Notes under the pieces: model-generated
The model's input: the letters and a program-made list of their open reading frames with translations, nothing else
Told to the model about the DNA's origin: nothing
The model's database searches: none
Source of the DNA: Candidatus Cloacimonadota bacterium
GTDB lineage: Bacteria; Cloacimonadota; Cloacimonadia; Cloacimonadales; TCS61
Assembly: GCA_030445745.1 (NCBI GenBank)
Contig: JASUTE010000021.1
Location: 1-31,865 of the forward strand
Reading direction: 5' to 3'
Length of the DNA stretch: 31,865 nucleotides
Shown: positions 1 through 6,192 of the stretch, one piece after another
Position numbering within the stretch: the first letter of the stretch is position 1
Layout: each line of letters starts with the position of its first letter
Made by a program: the position numbers and the translations under genes

Positions 1-285
1 ACAATGGCCGCCATGCCAGCCCACGCCTACCCTTTGACCTGTTTGCCATGACTTTACATTTTTCCCGACTTCCGTTATTGTTCCAATTACTTCATGGCCC
101 GGGACTAAAGGATATGGTAGATTTGGGTACCATCCTTCTTTTACGATTGCATCACTGTGACAAATTCCACATGCTTCTACTTTTATCAGTACTTCATTTT
201 CTTTTGGTGCCGGTACTGGAATTTCAACCAATTGAAAATCACCACCGGCCTTTTTTACCTGCATTGCTTTCATTGTTTTTTCCAT
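1..285 (-). CDS. Zinc-dependent alcohol dehydrogenase, N-terminal part (cut by window edge)
   Basis: This is the first 95 codons of a medium-chain, GroES-like zinc alcohol dehydrogenase; the rest lies beyond position 1. Family members oxidise alcohols or reduce aldehydes with NAD(P)H in the cytoplasm. The catalytic zinc ligands are visible as Cys42 in the CGICHSD motif and His64-Glu65 in PGHE. The last codons read GWHGGHC, where Cys95 begins the Cys-rich structural zinc loop. The ATG at 285 follows an AGGAGTG Shine-Dalgarno about 7 bases upstream, which favours it over Met5 and Met8. It lies 161 bp downstream of the 2-hydroxyacid dehydrogenase on the same strand, with a TTGACT box at 367-362 in the gap, so it may have its own promoter. 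Substrate cannot be read from this part. The family call is secure. Confidence 0.9.
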   Translation of the reverse strand, partial: MEKTMKAMQVKKAGGDFQLVEIPVPAPKENEVLIKVEACGICHSDAIVKEGWYPNLPYPLVPGHEVIGTITEVGKNVKSWQTGQRVGVGWHGGHC

Positions 286-446
286 ATTTTACACTCCTTT
301 TTTATTTTTTTTTGAAATTTGTTTCTATTATTAACTTTCATGATGGCTGCCTCAAAATATTAGTCAAGTGAAATTCCTGGTTTTGTGTGAATTTTTTCAT
401 TTTTAAAATTGCTACAGAGGCGGCTTAATTGAATTCCCTGATTATA

Positions 447-1505
447 CTATGTTCTTTTAACGACTCCTTTTATTTCCTCATTATTCAGGAATCTCTTCAC
501 ATTTTCTGCTGCTTTTCTTGCTCCTTCAATCAAAATGTTTTCCACAATAGATGAATTGTGCGGCGATCCGAGGAGATTGGGCAATTCAAAAAAAGGGTAA
601 TTGATTTTGAACTGTCCAAACTTAAACGGCTCGATCCACCACGCATCAATTCCGGCTGAAAAATCGGGATGGTTCTTCAAATGGTCATATAAATCTTTTT
701 CTTTAACGATGGGCCCTCTGGCCACATTAATCAATATGGCATCATTTTTCATCAGTTCTAATTCTCTTTTTCCGATTAATCCTTCTGTTTCGTCTGTCAG
801 AGGAATGGAAATGACCACAAAATCGGAATGAATTAACAGGTGATCCAAATCGTCTAATGTGCCTGTAAAATCAACATCTTCGCTTGTTTTTCCGCTTGTG
901 TTTAAGGCCATTATTTTCACATCAAAACTACGCATCAACCTGGTAACTTCTTTCCCAATTGAACCGAAGCCGATAATTCCGAGCGTTGCTCCCTTAACCT
1001 GCCTGGTAATACTTTTCATTTGTTCAAATTCTCCTTCTGCAAGGCGGTTATGATACAAGCGCAATTTTTTTGCCAGTGCAAGAATCATTGCGACCGTATG
1101 TTCAGCCATTGGTGTTGCATAAGCGCCCTGGTTCGCTGCAATTAAACATTTGTCCGGGAACATATCTAATTCCAGGTGATCATAACCGGCAGACAATAGT
1201 TGAATAAGATGAAAATTGCGGAACAGGCTTTTATCAAATTTTTCTAATTCTTTTGTCGGGTTCCACGCAATGATTATCTCACTTTCCAATAATATTTTTT
1301 CTTTTTTATCGGTTTCTGTATAATCATCTAAAAAAGAAATCACATGATCCTTAAAAAAGTTCCTGTAAAATTCTTTTTCTTTTTCGTTGGCTTTATATGT
1401 CACTAAAATATTTCTCATTTGTGATAAATTTGTCTTGTTTTTTGTAACGGCTTCTGAATTGCTGCCAGGACTGGTGGGTCCTGCTATAATTTCATTTTTC
1501 AACAT
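447..1505 (-). CDS. D-isomer-specific 2-hydroxyacid dehydrogenase family protein
   Basis: This is a 352-residue NAD(P)-dependent dehydrogenase of the D-2-hydroxyacid/phosphoglycerate dehydrogenase superfamily, which interconverts 2-keto acids and D-2-hydroxy acids in the cytosol. The Rossmann nucleotide-binding loop is GFGSIG at 179-184. The catalytic triad is Arg263 in NVARG, Glu292 in DAWWIEP and His316 in SPH. The ATG at 1505 has a GGAGAA ribosome site 7 bases upstream, whereas Met30 (MRNILV), where many relatives begin, has none. The protein therefore appears to carry a real polar N-terminal extension of about 29 residues. It has no ACT or other regulatory domain, so a dedicated SerA role is unlikely. 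Glyoxylate/hydroxypyruvate reductase or a related activity is possible, but the substrate is unknown. Neighbours are an alcohol dehydrogenase and a dienelactone-hydrolase-like protein, all on the same strand. Confidence 0.88.
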   Translation of the reverse strand: MLKNEIIAGPTSPGSNSEAVTKNKTNLSQMRNILVTYKANEKEKEFYRNFFKDHVISFLDDYTETDKKEKILLESEIIIAWNPTKELEKFDKSLFRNFHLIQLLSAGYDHLELDMFPDKCLIAANQGAYATPMAEHTVAMILALAKKLRLYHNRLAEGEFEQMKSITRQVKGATLGIIGFGSIGKEVTRLMRSFDVKIMALNTSGKTSEDVDFTGTLDDLDHLLIHSDFVVISIPLTDETEGLIGKRELELMKNDAILINVARGPIVKEKDLYDHLKNHPDFSAGIDAWWIEPFKFGQFKINYPFFELPNLLGSPHNSSIVENILIEGARKAAENVKRFLNNEEIKGVVKRT

Positions 1506-1892
1506 AGTCAGTTCTCCTTTTTTTAATTGTTTTTTTATCTCGTCGAAATAATTATCTGCCCTATGATTTCATAAAAGCATTATTCATAAATGGCTCATTT
1601 CGTGATTTAATCAGCAATCCTCCCTTTCCTTTTACCTAAGGTGAGCGATTTGAACGAATTAAAAATTGCATCCAAAATCTATTTATATATTATATCATGT
1701 TCACGAATAAATTTAACCCAACTTCTTAAAAATGCCACCCCAAAATGCACAAATCCCGATTATTTTATTTTGTAACTACCTGGTAATCAATTGCAATATC
1801 TTTGTAAACTTTTTATAGTACCAGAATTATCAATAATATCACTACGTGTGCTTGATATTCTATATTCTGTATTGAAATTTTCAGCAGTAGAG

Positions 1893-1939
1893 CAATAAAA
1901 AAGAATCGGGTAAATCTCAGTGATAGTTTACTCGGTTTT
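1893..1939 (-). terminator. Rho-independent terminator-like hairpin for the dienelactone hydrolase transcript
   Basis: Read on the minus strand, 1937-1904 forms an 11 bp stem: the arm at 1937-1927 pairs with 1914-1904, with two G-U pairs. The loop is 12 bases, and the hairpin is followed at once by a T-rich tract that includes six consecutive T. It lies about 160 bases beyond the hydrolase stop codon at 2099 and before the next gene's promoter region. Confidence 0.55.
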
Positions 1940-2000
1940 GATTAGTACACTCAATATTTTTTCGTTTACACAGTTTATGCGATAGTGCTCTTAAATAACA

Positions 2001-2030
2001 AAACCTACCGGCTTAATTGTCAGTAGGTTT
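2001..2030 (-). terminator. Second hairpin downstream of the dienelactone hydrolase gene
   Basis: AAACCTAC at 2001-2008 is a perfect inverted repeat of GTAGGTTT at 2023-2030, with a 14-base loop. On the minus strand the stem is followed by TGTTATTT, a weak U-tract. It is 70-100 bases past the hydrolase stop and could be its first terminator or an RNA-stabilising hairpin. Confidence 0.4.
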
Positions 2031-2098
2031 AATTACTTAGAACATCCCTGTGTCAATTGGGGAACAAGTTAGGCTCAGTGTTATGGCCCGACGTTTAT

Positions 2099-2974
2099 TC
2101 AATTAACAGGAAAATACTTTGAGAAAAATTCTTTCATATCATTCCACGAGGCTGAATCTGCTGCCGCATTATAAGCTATGGGCATGTCAAATTTCTCACC
2201 TGCTTCAGTTGATGCGGGATTTGTGAAAGCGTGCAAAGCTCCTTCATATTCTTTAAATTCGTATGAAGCGCCAACAGCGTTCATTTGATTTTTAAAATTA
2301 TCTTTATCTTCCTGGGATACAAATTTATCTGCTGCTCCATTGCAGACAAGAATATGCGTATTTTTAATTTTTGGGTCCGCTTTAAAACCTGCAAGCCCAC
2401 CGTGAAAGCTTACCACTGCATCGAGTGGGATATCTAAATTAGCAGCATTTAAGACCACCGTACCACCGAAGCAATAACCTATTGCTGCAACACGTTCCGG
2501 ATCAGCAAAACCGCTGTTTACTAAAACATCGTAAGCTGCTGTCATTCTTTCTTTCAGTAAACCTATATCAGAATAAATAATACCTGCATTTTTTTCTGCA
2601 TCTTCCGGATTATCAACTACAAGACCATTGCCGTACATATCGGCGGCAAATGCTGTGTAACCTAATTCTGCCAACATCCTAGCGCGCTTTTGGCTGTAAG
2701 CATTATTGCCCCACCATTCGTGCACAACAATGATTCCTGGGCTTTTCTTCGTTTTATTTTCATCATAAAAAAGATACCCTTTTAATGGTGTCTGGCCTGC
2801 CTTATAATCAATCTCTTTACTCACGATATTTTGTTCATTCTTTTTTTCTGTCTGTGCATTCTGTTTTTCCCCCTGGTTTCCTCCGCATCCGTTAGCAGTA
2901 GCTATTGTTATCAATAGCAAACTGACGACAAGTAATTTAATGTCGAAACCTTTCAAATACTTTTTAATATTCAT
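2099..2974 (-). CDS. Dienelactone hydrolase family protein, exported, probable lipoprotein
   Basis: This 291-residue alpha/beta hydrolase belongs to the dienelactone hydrolase (DLH) family. The Cys-His-Asp triad is visible: Cys168 in GYCFGG, Asp216 in NGAADKFV and His248 in GALHAF. The HEWWG segment at 85-89 is also typical of DLH. An N-terminal hydrophobic stretch (about 13-26) ends in NGC at Cys30, followed by a polar Gln/Lys/Glu/Asn-rich linker to about residue 52, so I infer a periplasmic lipoprotein even though the lipobox (ANGC) is weak. The start has a strong AAGGAGG site 6 bases before the ATG. A good promoter candidate lies at 3112-3085. Most secreted DLH-like proteins have no proven substrate, so a general carboxylester/lactone hydrolase is the safe call. 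Confidence 0.87.
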   Translation of the reverse strand: MNIKKYLKGFDIKLLVVSLLLITIATANGCGGNQGEKQNAQTEKKNEQNIVSKEIDYKAGQTPLKGYLFYDENKTKKSPGIIVVHEWWGNNAYSQKRARMLAELGYTAFAADMYGNGLVVDNPEDAEKNAGIIYSDIGLLKERMTAAYDVLVNSGFADPERVAAIGYCFGGTVVLNAANLDIPLDAVVSFHGGLAGFKADPKIKNTHILVCNGAADKFVSQEDKDNFKNQMNAVGASYEFKEYEGALHAFTNPASTEAGEKFDMPIAYNAAADSASWNDMKEFFSKYFPVN

Positions 2975-3573
2975 GCTAACCTCCTTTAATTAATTTGTTA
3001 ACGCCTTTTTTATATTTCATAACTTATTGATAATAAATGAATTATAATCACTAAAATAATCTTGGCTATCTCCTAACAGACGAATTATTATCCTAACATC
3101 TTACTAAGTCAATAAATTAAAATAAGTCAAGATAAATTATAAAAATTTTGTTCTGCAAAATGATCCACCTTTCGATTTTAGCAGTCCAAGGCACAAGAAT
3201 ATTCCCAGTTAGAAAACCTTTCCCTGGGGAAGTTCAACAGTATTCCCCTATCAAAAACTGTATCCCCAAAGACAAGCTATGGAAAGAGTAAATGCTTTCC
3301 TGCAACATCTTGGCTGGGAAATCAATAAATTTGTCTATATTCAGGTTTATTTTAATTCCGATATTTAAAATTTTACTCTGGTTTTTCCCAATTATGCAGA
3401 ACTCATCTTAAAAGAATTTTTTAAGACATTGTAAAATATGTCAATAGTGAATTAAATTTAGTTAGCAAAAAAATAAAAAAAGTTTCATTTAAAGGATTTT
3501 TTATTATTTTTTCTTTACTCAAAATTAAAAAGGATAATTTTGACGTTAAATCTAACAAAAAATGGAGGATATG
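2975..3573. other. Gap between divergent transcription units, with an unassigned short open frame
   Basis: About 600 bp separates the minus-strand hydrolase from the plus-strand NifU-like gene. The left part carries the hydrolase promoter. From 3150 to 3370 base composition is less AT-rich, and an open frame runs from about 3213 to a TAA at 3366-3368, with an ATG at 3279 (29 codons: MERVNAFLQHLGWEI...). It has no Shine-Dalgarno and no family I recognise. It could be a decayed gene fragment or chance. From 3370 to 3560 the sequence is very AT-rich, as expected for a promoter/leader, but no clear -35/-10 pair stands out. Confidence 0.4.
3085..3112 (-). promoter_or_regulatory. Candidate sigma-70-type promoter for the dienelactone hydrolase gene
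   Basis: On the minus strand, TTGACT at 3112-3107 is followed after 16 bases by TAATAA at 3090-3085. This is the best -35/-10 pair in the window, about 110 bases before the hydrolase ATG. Confidence 0.45.
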
Positions 3574-3801
3574 ATGATATCTAAGAAAAAAGTACAAGAA
3601 GTAATCGATAAAGTACGTCCATCTCTGCAAGCTGATGGTGGCGATTGTGAATTAATACAGGTTCGTGATGACAACGTAGTAGAAGTAAAACTGCAAGGTG
3701 CTTGTGGCAGTTGTCCTATGGCAACCCTAACCCTGAAAGCTGGGATCGAAAGAGTGCTAAAAGAAGAGATACCTGAAGTAAAAGACGTAGTTTCCGTATA
3801 G
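3574..3801 (+). CDS. NifU-like C-terminal-domain Fe-S protein
   Basis: This small protein (75 residues from the chosen start) consists of a single NifU C-terminal (Nfu-type) domain. Such proteins hold and transfer Fe-S clusters to apo-enzymes in the cytosol. The cluster ligands are the CxxC cysteines Cys44 and Cys47 in ACGSCPMA, preceded by the conserved LQADGGD segment. The frame is open from an ATG at 3562, but that codon lies just before and overlaps the GGAGG at 3564-3568 that should be the ribosome site. The ATG at 3574 is 5 bases after that site and is preferred; 3571 is too close. A cupin follows 7-10 bases downstream with its own GGAGG, so the two are probably co-transcribed. The large Fe-S enzyme nifJ further right is a plausible, unproven client. 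Confidence 0.9.
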   Translation: MISKKKVQEVIDKVRPSLQADGGDCELIQVRDDNVVEVKLQGACGSCPMATLTLKAGIERVLKEEIPEVKDVVSV

Positions 3802-3811
3802 GAGGCTGATG

Positions 3812-4207
3812 ATGAAACTAAAGAATTATAAAGATATTCCTTTGGAAGAAGTTAACGTAGAAGGTGCCAAAAGCGCCAAAATCCGCTGGCTGATTTCCCA
3901 AAAAGATAATGCTCCTAATTTCGCTTTGCGTATGTTCGAGGTAGAAAAAGAAGGGCATACTCCCTTTCATCAGCATGATTGGGAGCACGAGGTTTATGTA
4001 TTGGAAGGCGAAGGTCTGTTCGTAACCGAATGGGGTGAGCGTCCCTTCCAAGCTGGTGATTTTATTTTTGTAGATCCGCAAGAAAAACATCAGTTCAAAA
4101 ATGCCGGCGATGGCGTTTTGCGCTTTTTATGCATTATTCCGCACAGCACCCCGGAACCTAAAAAAAATATTAACCCCTTTGCTAGCGGAGTAGCTAATAA
4201 TTGTTAA
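3812..4207 (+). CDS. Small single-domain cupin protein
   Basis: This 131-residue protein is a one-domain cupin beta-barrel. The first cupin motif is complete: His53, His55 and Glu60 in FHQHDWEHE, followed by a Gly-rich turn. The second motif supplies His93 in QEKHQF after AGDFIFVDP. Four such ligands normally bind one metal ion (Mn, Fe, Zn or Ni). Cupins of this size include isomerases, dioxygenases and ligand sensors, and nothing here fixes which. A GGAGG at 3801-3805 is 6 bases from the ATG at 3812 but only 3 from the ATG at 3809, so I chose 3812. It sits between the NifU-like protein and the M42 peptidase on one strand with short gaps, probably one operon. Confidence 0.85.
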   Translation: MKLKNYKDIPLEEVNVEGAKSAKIRWLISQKDNAPNFALRMFEVEKEGHTPFHQHDWEHEVYVLEGEGLFVTEWGERPFQAGDFIFVDPQEKHQFKNAGDGVLRFLCIIPHSTPEPKKNINPFASGVANNC

Positions 4208-4234
4208 AAATACTGTCAATATAAAGGAGATGAT

Positions 4235-5302
4235 ATGGACACAATGATGAAAAAATTCTTTACCGAATTGGTGGAAGCACCAAGTCCTTCCGGTTTTGAA
4301 CAGCCGGCACAGGAAGTCTATCGCAAATTTGTAAAAGACCTAGCCGATGAAGTTAAAACAGATGTTCACGGCAATGTTATCGCCAAAAAAGAAGGTACCG
4401 GCAAACTGAAACTAATGCTGGTAGGCCATGCCGATGAAATCGGCTTGATGATAAACTACATCGATGATAACGGCTTTTTACGTTTCAAACCAGTAGGCGG
4501 GGTAGATTACACTCTGCTTTCCGGTCTACGCGTGAATATTTATGGTAAGAACAACAAGATGTATCGAGGTGTTATTGGCCGTAAACCTATCCATTTGCTA
4601 AAACCTGAAGAGCGCAAAAAAGCTCCCAACTATGAAGAGCTTTGGATAGATTTTGGTGCAAAAGATAAAAAAGACGCTGAAAAAAGAGTAGAAATTGGCA
4701 ACATTGCCACTTTCGCACCTGGTTTGGAAGAACTAAATGGCGACATTGTAACTTCTAAAGCTACGGACAATAAAGCTGGTGTTTATGTAGTTGCTGCTGT
4801 ACTGAAACATCTACAAAAAGAAAAAGTAGCTGCTAACATCTATTCAGTTGCAGCTGTTCAGGAAGAAATTGGCCTGCGTGGTTCCACAACCAGCAGCTAC
4901 GGCGTTAACCCCGATGTAGGAATTGCTATCGATGTAACTCATGCTACCGACTATCCTGGATTAGACAAAAATTCACTCGGTGATATAAAATTGGGCAAAG
5001 GACCGGTTATTTCCGTTGGTGCCAATATAAACCCTAAAGTATTTGAACTTCTAAAAAAAGCTGCCAAGCAGGCAAAAGTGAAGTATCAAATAGAAGCAGC
5101 ACCACGTGCTACTGGAACCGATGCCAATGCTATTCAGACTACCCGCGCTGGTGTAGCAACTGGTTTAATTAGCATTCCTAACCGCTATATGCATACCCCG
5201 AATGAAGTTGTCGCGCTTTCCGATTTGGACGATGCAGCTAAGCTCTTAGCTGAATTTGCTAAATTGGTTGACGAAAACACAGATTTCATTCCTAAAATAT
5301 AA
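4235..5302 (+). CDS. M42 family metallo-aminopeptidase
   Basis: This 355-residue cytosolic di-metal aminopeptidase is of the M42 family (the FrvX/TET-type group, often mislabelled endoglucanase). These enzymes form large tetrahedral particles and trim peptides. Metal and catalytic residues are visible in order: His65 and Asp67 in GHADEIG, bridging Asp178 in KATDNKAG, catalytic Glu210 and metal ligand Glu211 in VQEEIGLRG, Asp233 in AIDVTHATD and His320 in MHTPNEV. A loop of about 30 residues before residue 150 is the usual dodecamer-assembly domain region. Start: AAGGAGA lies 5 bases before the ATG. It is the last gene before a strong terminator at 5311-5343. A role in amino-acid or peptide fermentation is plausible from the family. 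Confidence 0.93.
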   Translation: MDTMMKKFFTELVEAPSPSGFEQPAQEVYRKFVKDLADEVKTDVHGNVIAKKEGTGKLKLMLVGHADEIGLMINYIDDNGFLRFKPVGGVDYTLLSGLRVNIYGKNNKMYRGVIGRKPIHLLKPEERKKAPNYEELWIDFGAKDKKDAEKRVEIGNIATFAPGLEELNGDIVTSKATDNKAGVYVVAAVLKHLQKEKVAANIYSVAAVQEEIGLRGSTTSSYGVNPDVGIAIDVTHATDYPGLDKNSLGDIKLGKGPVISVGANINPKVFELLKKAAKQAKVKYQIEAAPRATGTDANAIQTTRAGVATGLISIPNRYMHTPNEVVALSDLDDAAKLLAEFAKLVDENTDFIPKI

Positions 5303-5310
5303 GGAATATA

Positions 5311-5343
5311 AACGCAGGGACTTTTTGTTCCTGCGTTTTTTTT
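5311..5343 (+). terminator. Strong Rho-independent terminator after the M42 peptidase gene
   Basis: A 10 bp stem, 5311-5320 with 5328-5337, has one G-U pair and a 7-base loop, and is followed by an uninterrupted T-tract to 5343. It closes the NifU-cupin-peptidase unit. Confidence 0.9.
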
Positions 5344-5360
5344 ATTGAACATTCAAAAAA

Positions 5361-5390
5361 TTGACATTTTTAATAATTTTTGTGTAGTTG
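5361..5390 (+). promoter_or_regulatory. Candidate promoter for the ABC exporter-glmS-recO unit
   Basis: A perfect TTGACA at 5361-5366 lies right after the terminator and 61 bases before the natA-like start. The -10 is weak: TGTAGT at 5383-5388 (16-base spacer) or TAGTTG at 5385-5390 (18-base spacer). Confidence 0.35.
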
Positions 5391-5427
5391 GTATTTGTTT
5401 TTGTATTTCACAGGAAAAGGATAAAAG

Positions 5428-6192
5428 ATGATAGAAGTAGAAGATCTGGTAAAAACTTTTAAACAGAAAGATGGCAGCCGACTTTTTGCGGTGGATGAGC
5501 TTTCTTTTACCGTTCAAGCGGGCGAAATAGTGGTACTTTTAGGCGTAAATGGAGCTGGAAAAACTACTACTATGCGCATGCTTTCCACAGTTTTACAGCC
5601 CGATAGCGGCCAGGCAACTATAATGGGATACAACATAAAAAAAGAGCCGCAAAAAGTTAGAGCGAATTTGGGATTTCTGTCCGGCGATACTGGCTTATAT
5701 GGCAGGCTTACTGCTCGTGAGACTCTTACTTATTTTGGCAAGCTCTATGATGTTCCAGCGGAAAAGATACAAAATCGGATAGAGGAGCTTTCTGATATTT
5801 TGGACATGAACGGTTTTCTGGATAAAAAAATAGACCTGCTTTCCACCGGTATGAAGCAAAAGGTTTCCATCGCTCGTTCCATTATCCACGACCCTCCAGT
5901 GATGATCTTCGATGAACCAACCATTGGTTTGGATATTTTAACAGCCAAAAATATTATCTCTTTTATCCATCGCTGCCGCCAGCAAAATAAATGTGTGCTT
6001 TTTTCTACCCACATTATGCGCGAAGCAGAGCGCATAGCCGATAAGATTGTGATGATTCACGAAGGTAAAATTCTGGCAAAAGGCACTTGGGAAGAATTTA
6101 AACATCAAACTGGCTTGCACGATTTAGATGATATTTTTATTAAATTTGTGGATATGCAAAAACAGGAGCGCGAGTTAACCAATGAACTTTAA
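5428..6192 (+). CDS. ABC transporter ATP-binding protein, NatA type
   Basis: This 254-residue ATPase powers an ABC-2 type exporter whose membrane partner is the next gene. Walker A is GVNGAGKTT at 39-47, the signature is LSTGM at 138-142 (a variant of LSGGQ), Walker B is VMIFDEP from 158, and the switch histidine is His185 in FSTHIM. The closest named group is NatA of the NatAB Na+ exporter, but substrate assignment within this group is unreliable. The ATG at 5428 follows AGGA. The gene overlaps the permease gene by 11 bases, so the two are almost certainly made together. It starts the unit that continues through the permease-protease fusion, glmS and recO. Confidence 0.92.
   Translation: MIEVEDLVKTFKQKDGSRLFAVDELSFTVQAGEIVVLLGVNGAGKTTTMRMLSTVLQPDSGQATIMGYNIKKEPQKVRANLGFLSGDTGLYGRLTARETLTYFGKLYDVPAEKIQNRIEELSDILDMNGFLDKKIDLLSTGMKQKVSIARSIIHDPPVMIFDEPTIGLDILTAKNIISFIHRCRQQNKCVLFSTHIMREAERIADKIVMIHEGKILAKGTWEEFKHQTGLHDLDDIFIKFVDMQKQERELTNEL

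Larger units (their letters stand above)
1506..2098. other. AT-rich gap between two minus-strand genes
   Basis: This 593 bp holds no convincing gene. On the minus strand a perfect TATAAT lies at 1694-1689, about 185 bases before the dehydrogenase start, and could be its -10 element, although no clear -35 box sits at the right distance. Two minus-strand hairpins that could end the upstream hydrolase transcript are listed separately. The 1510-1680 part would form a long 5' leader. Tiny ATG-stop frames in it (4-8 codons) are not better than chance, and I recognise no riboswitch class. Confidence 0.5.

Noticed and set aside
48-371. Plus-strand open frame of 107 codons
   Set aside because: It is antisense to the alcohol dehydrogenase start, which has clear zinc-ligand motifs and a ribosome site; the plus-strand translation is Leu/Phe/His-rich noise.
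3540-3545. TTGACG as a -35 box for the NifU-like gene
   Set aside because: It is only 34 bases from the start codon, so a -10 would fall on the ribosome site and transcription would begin at or past the ATG.
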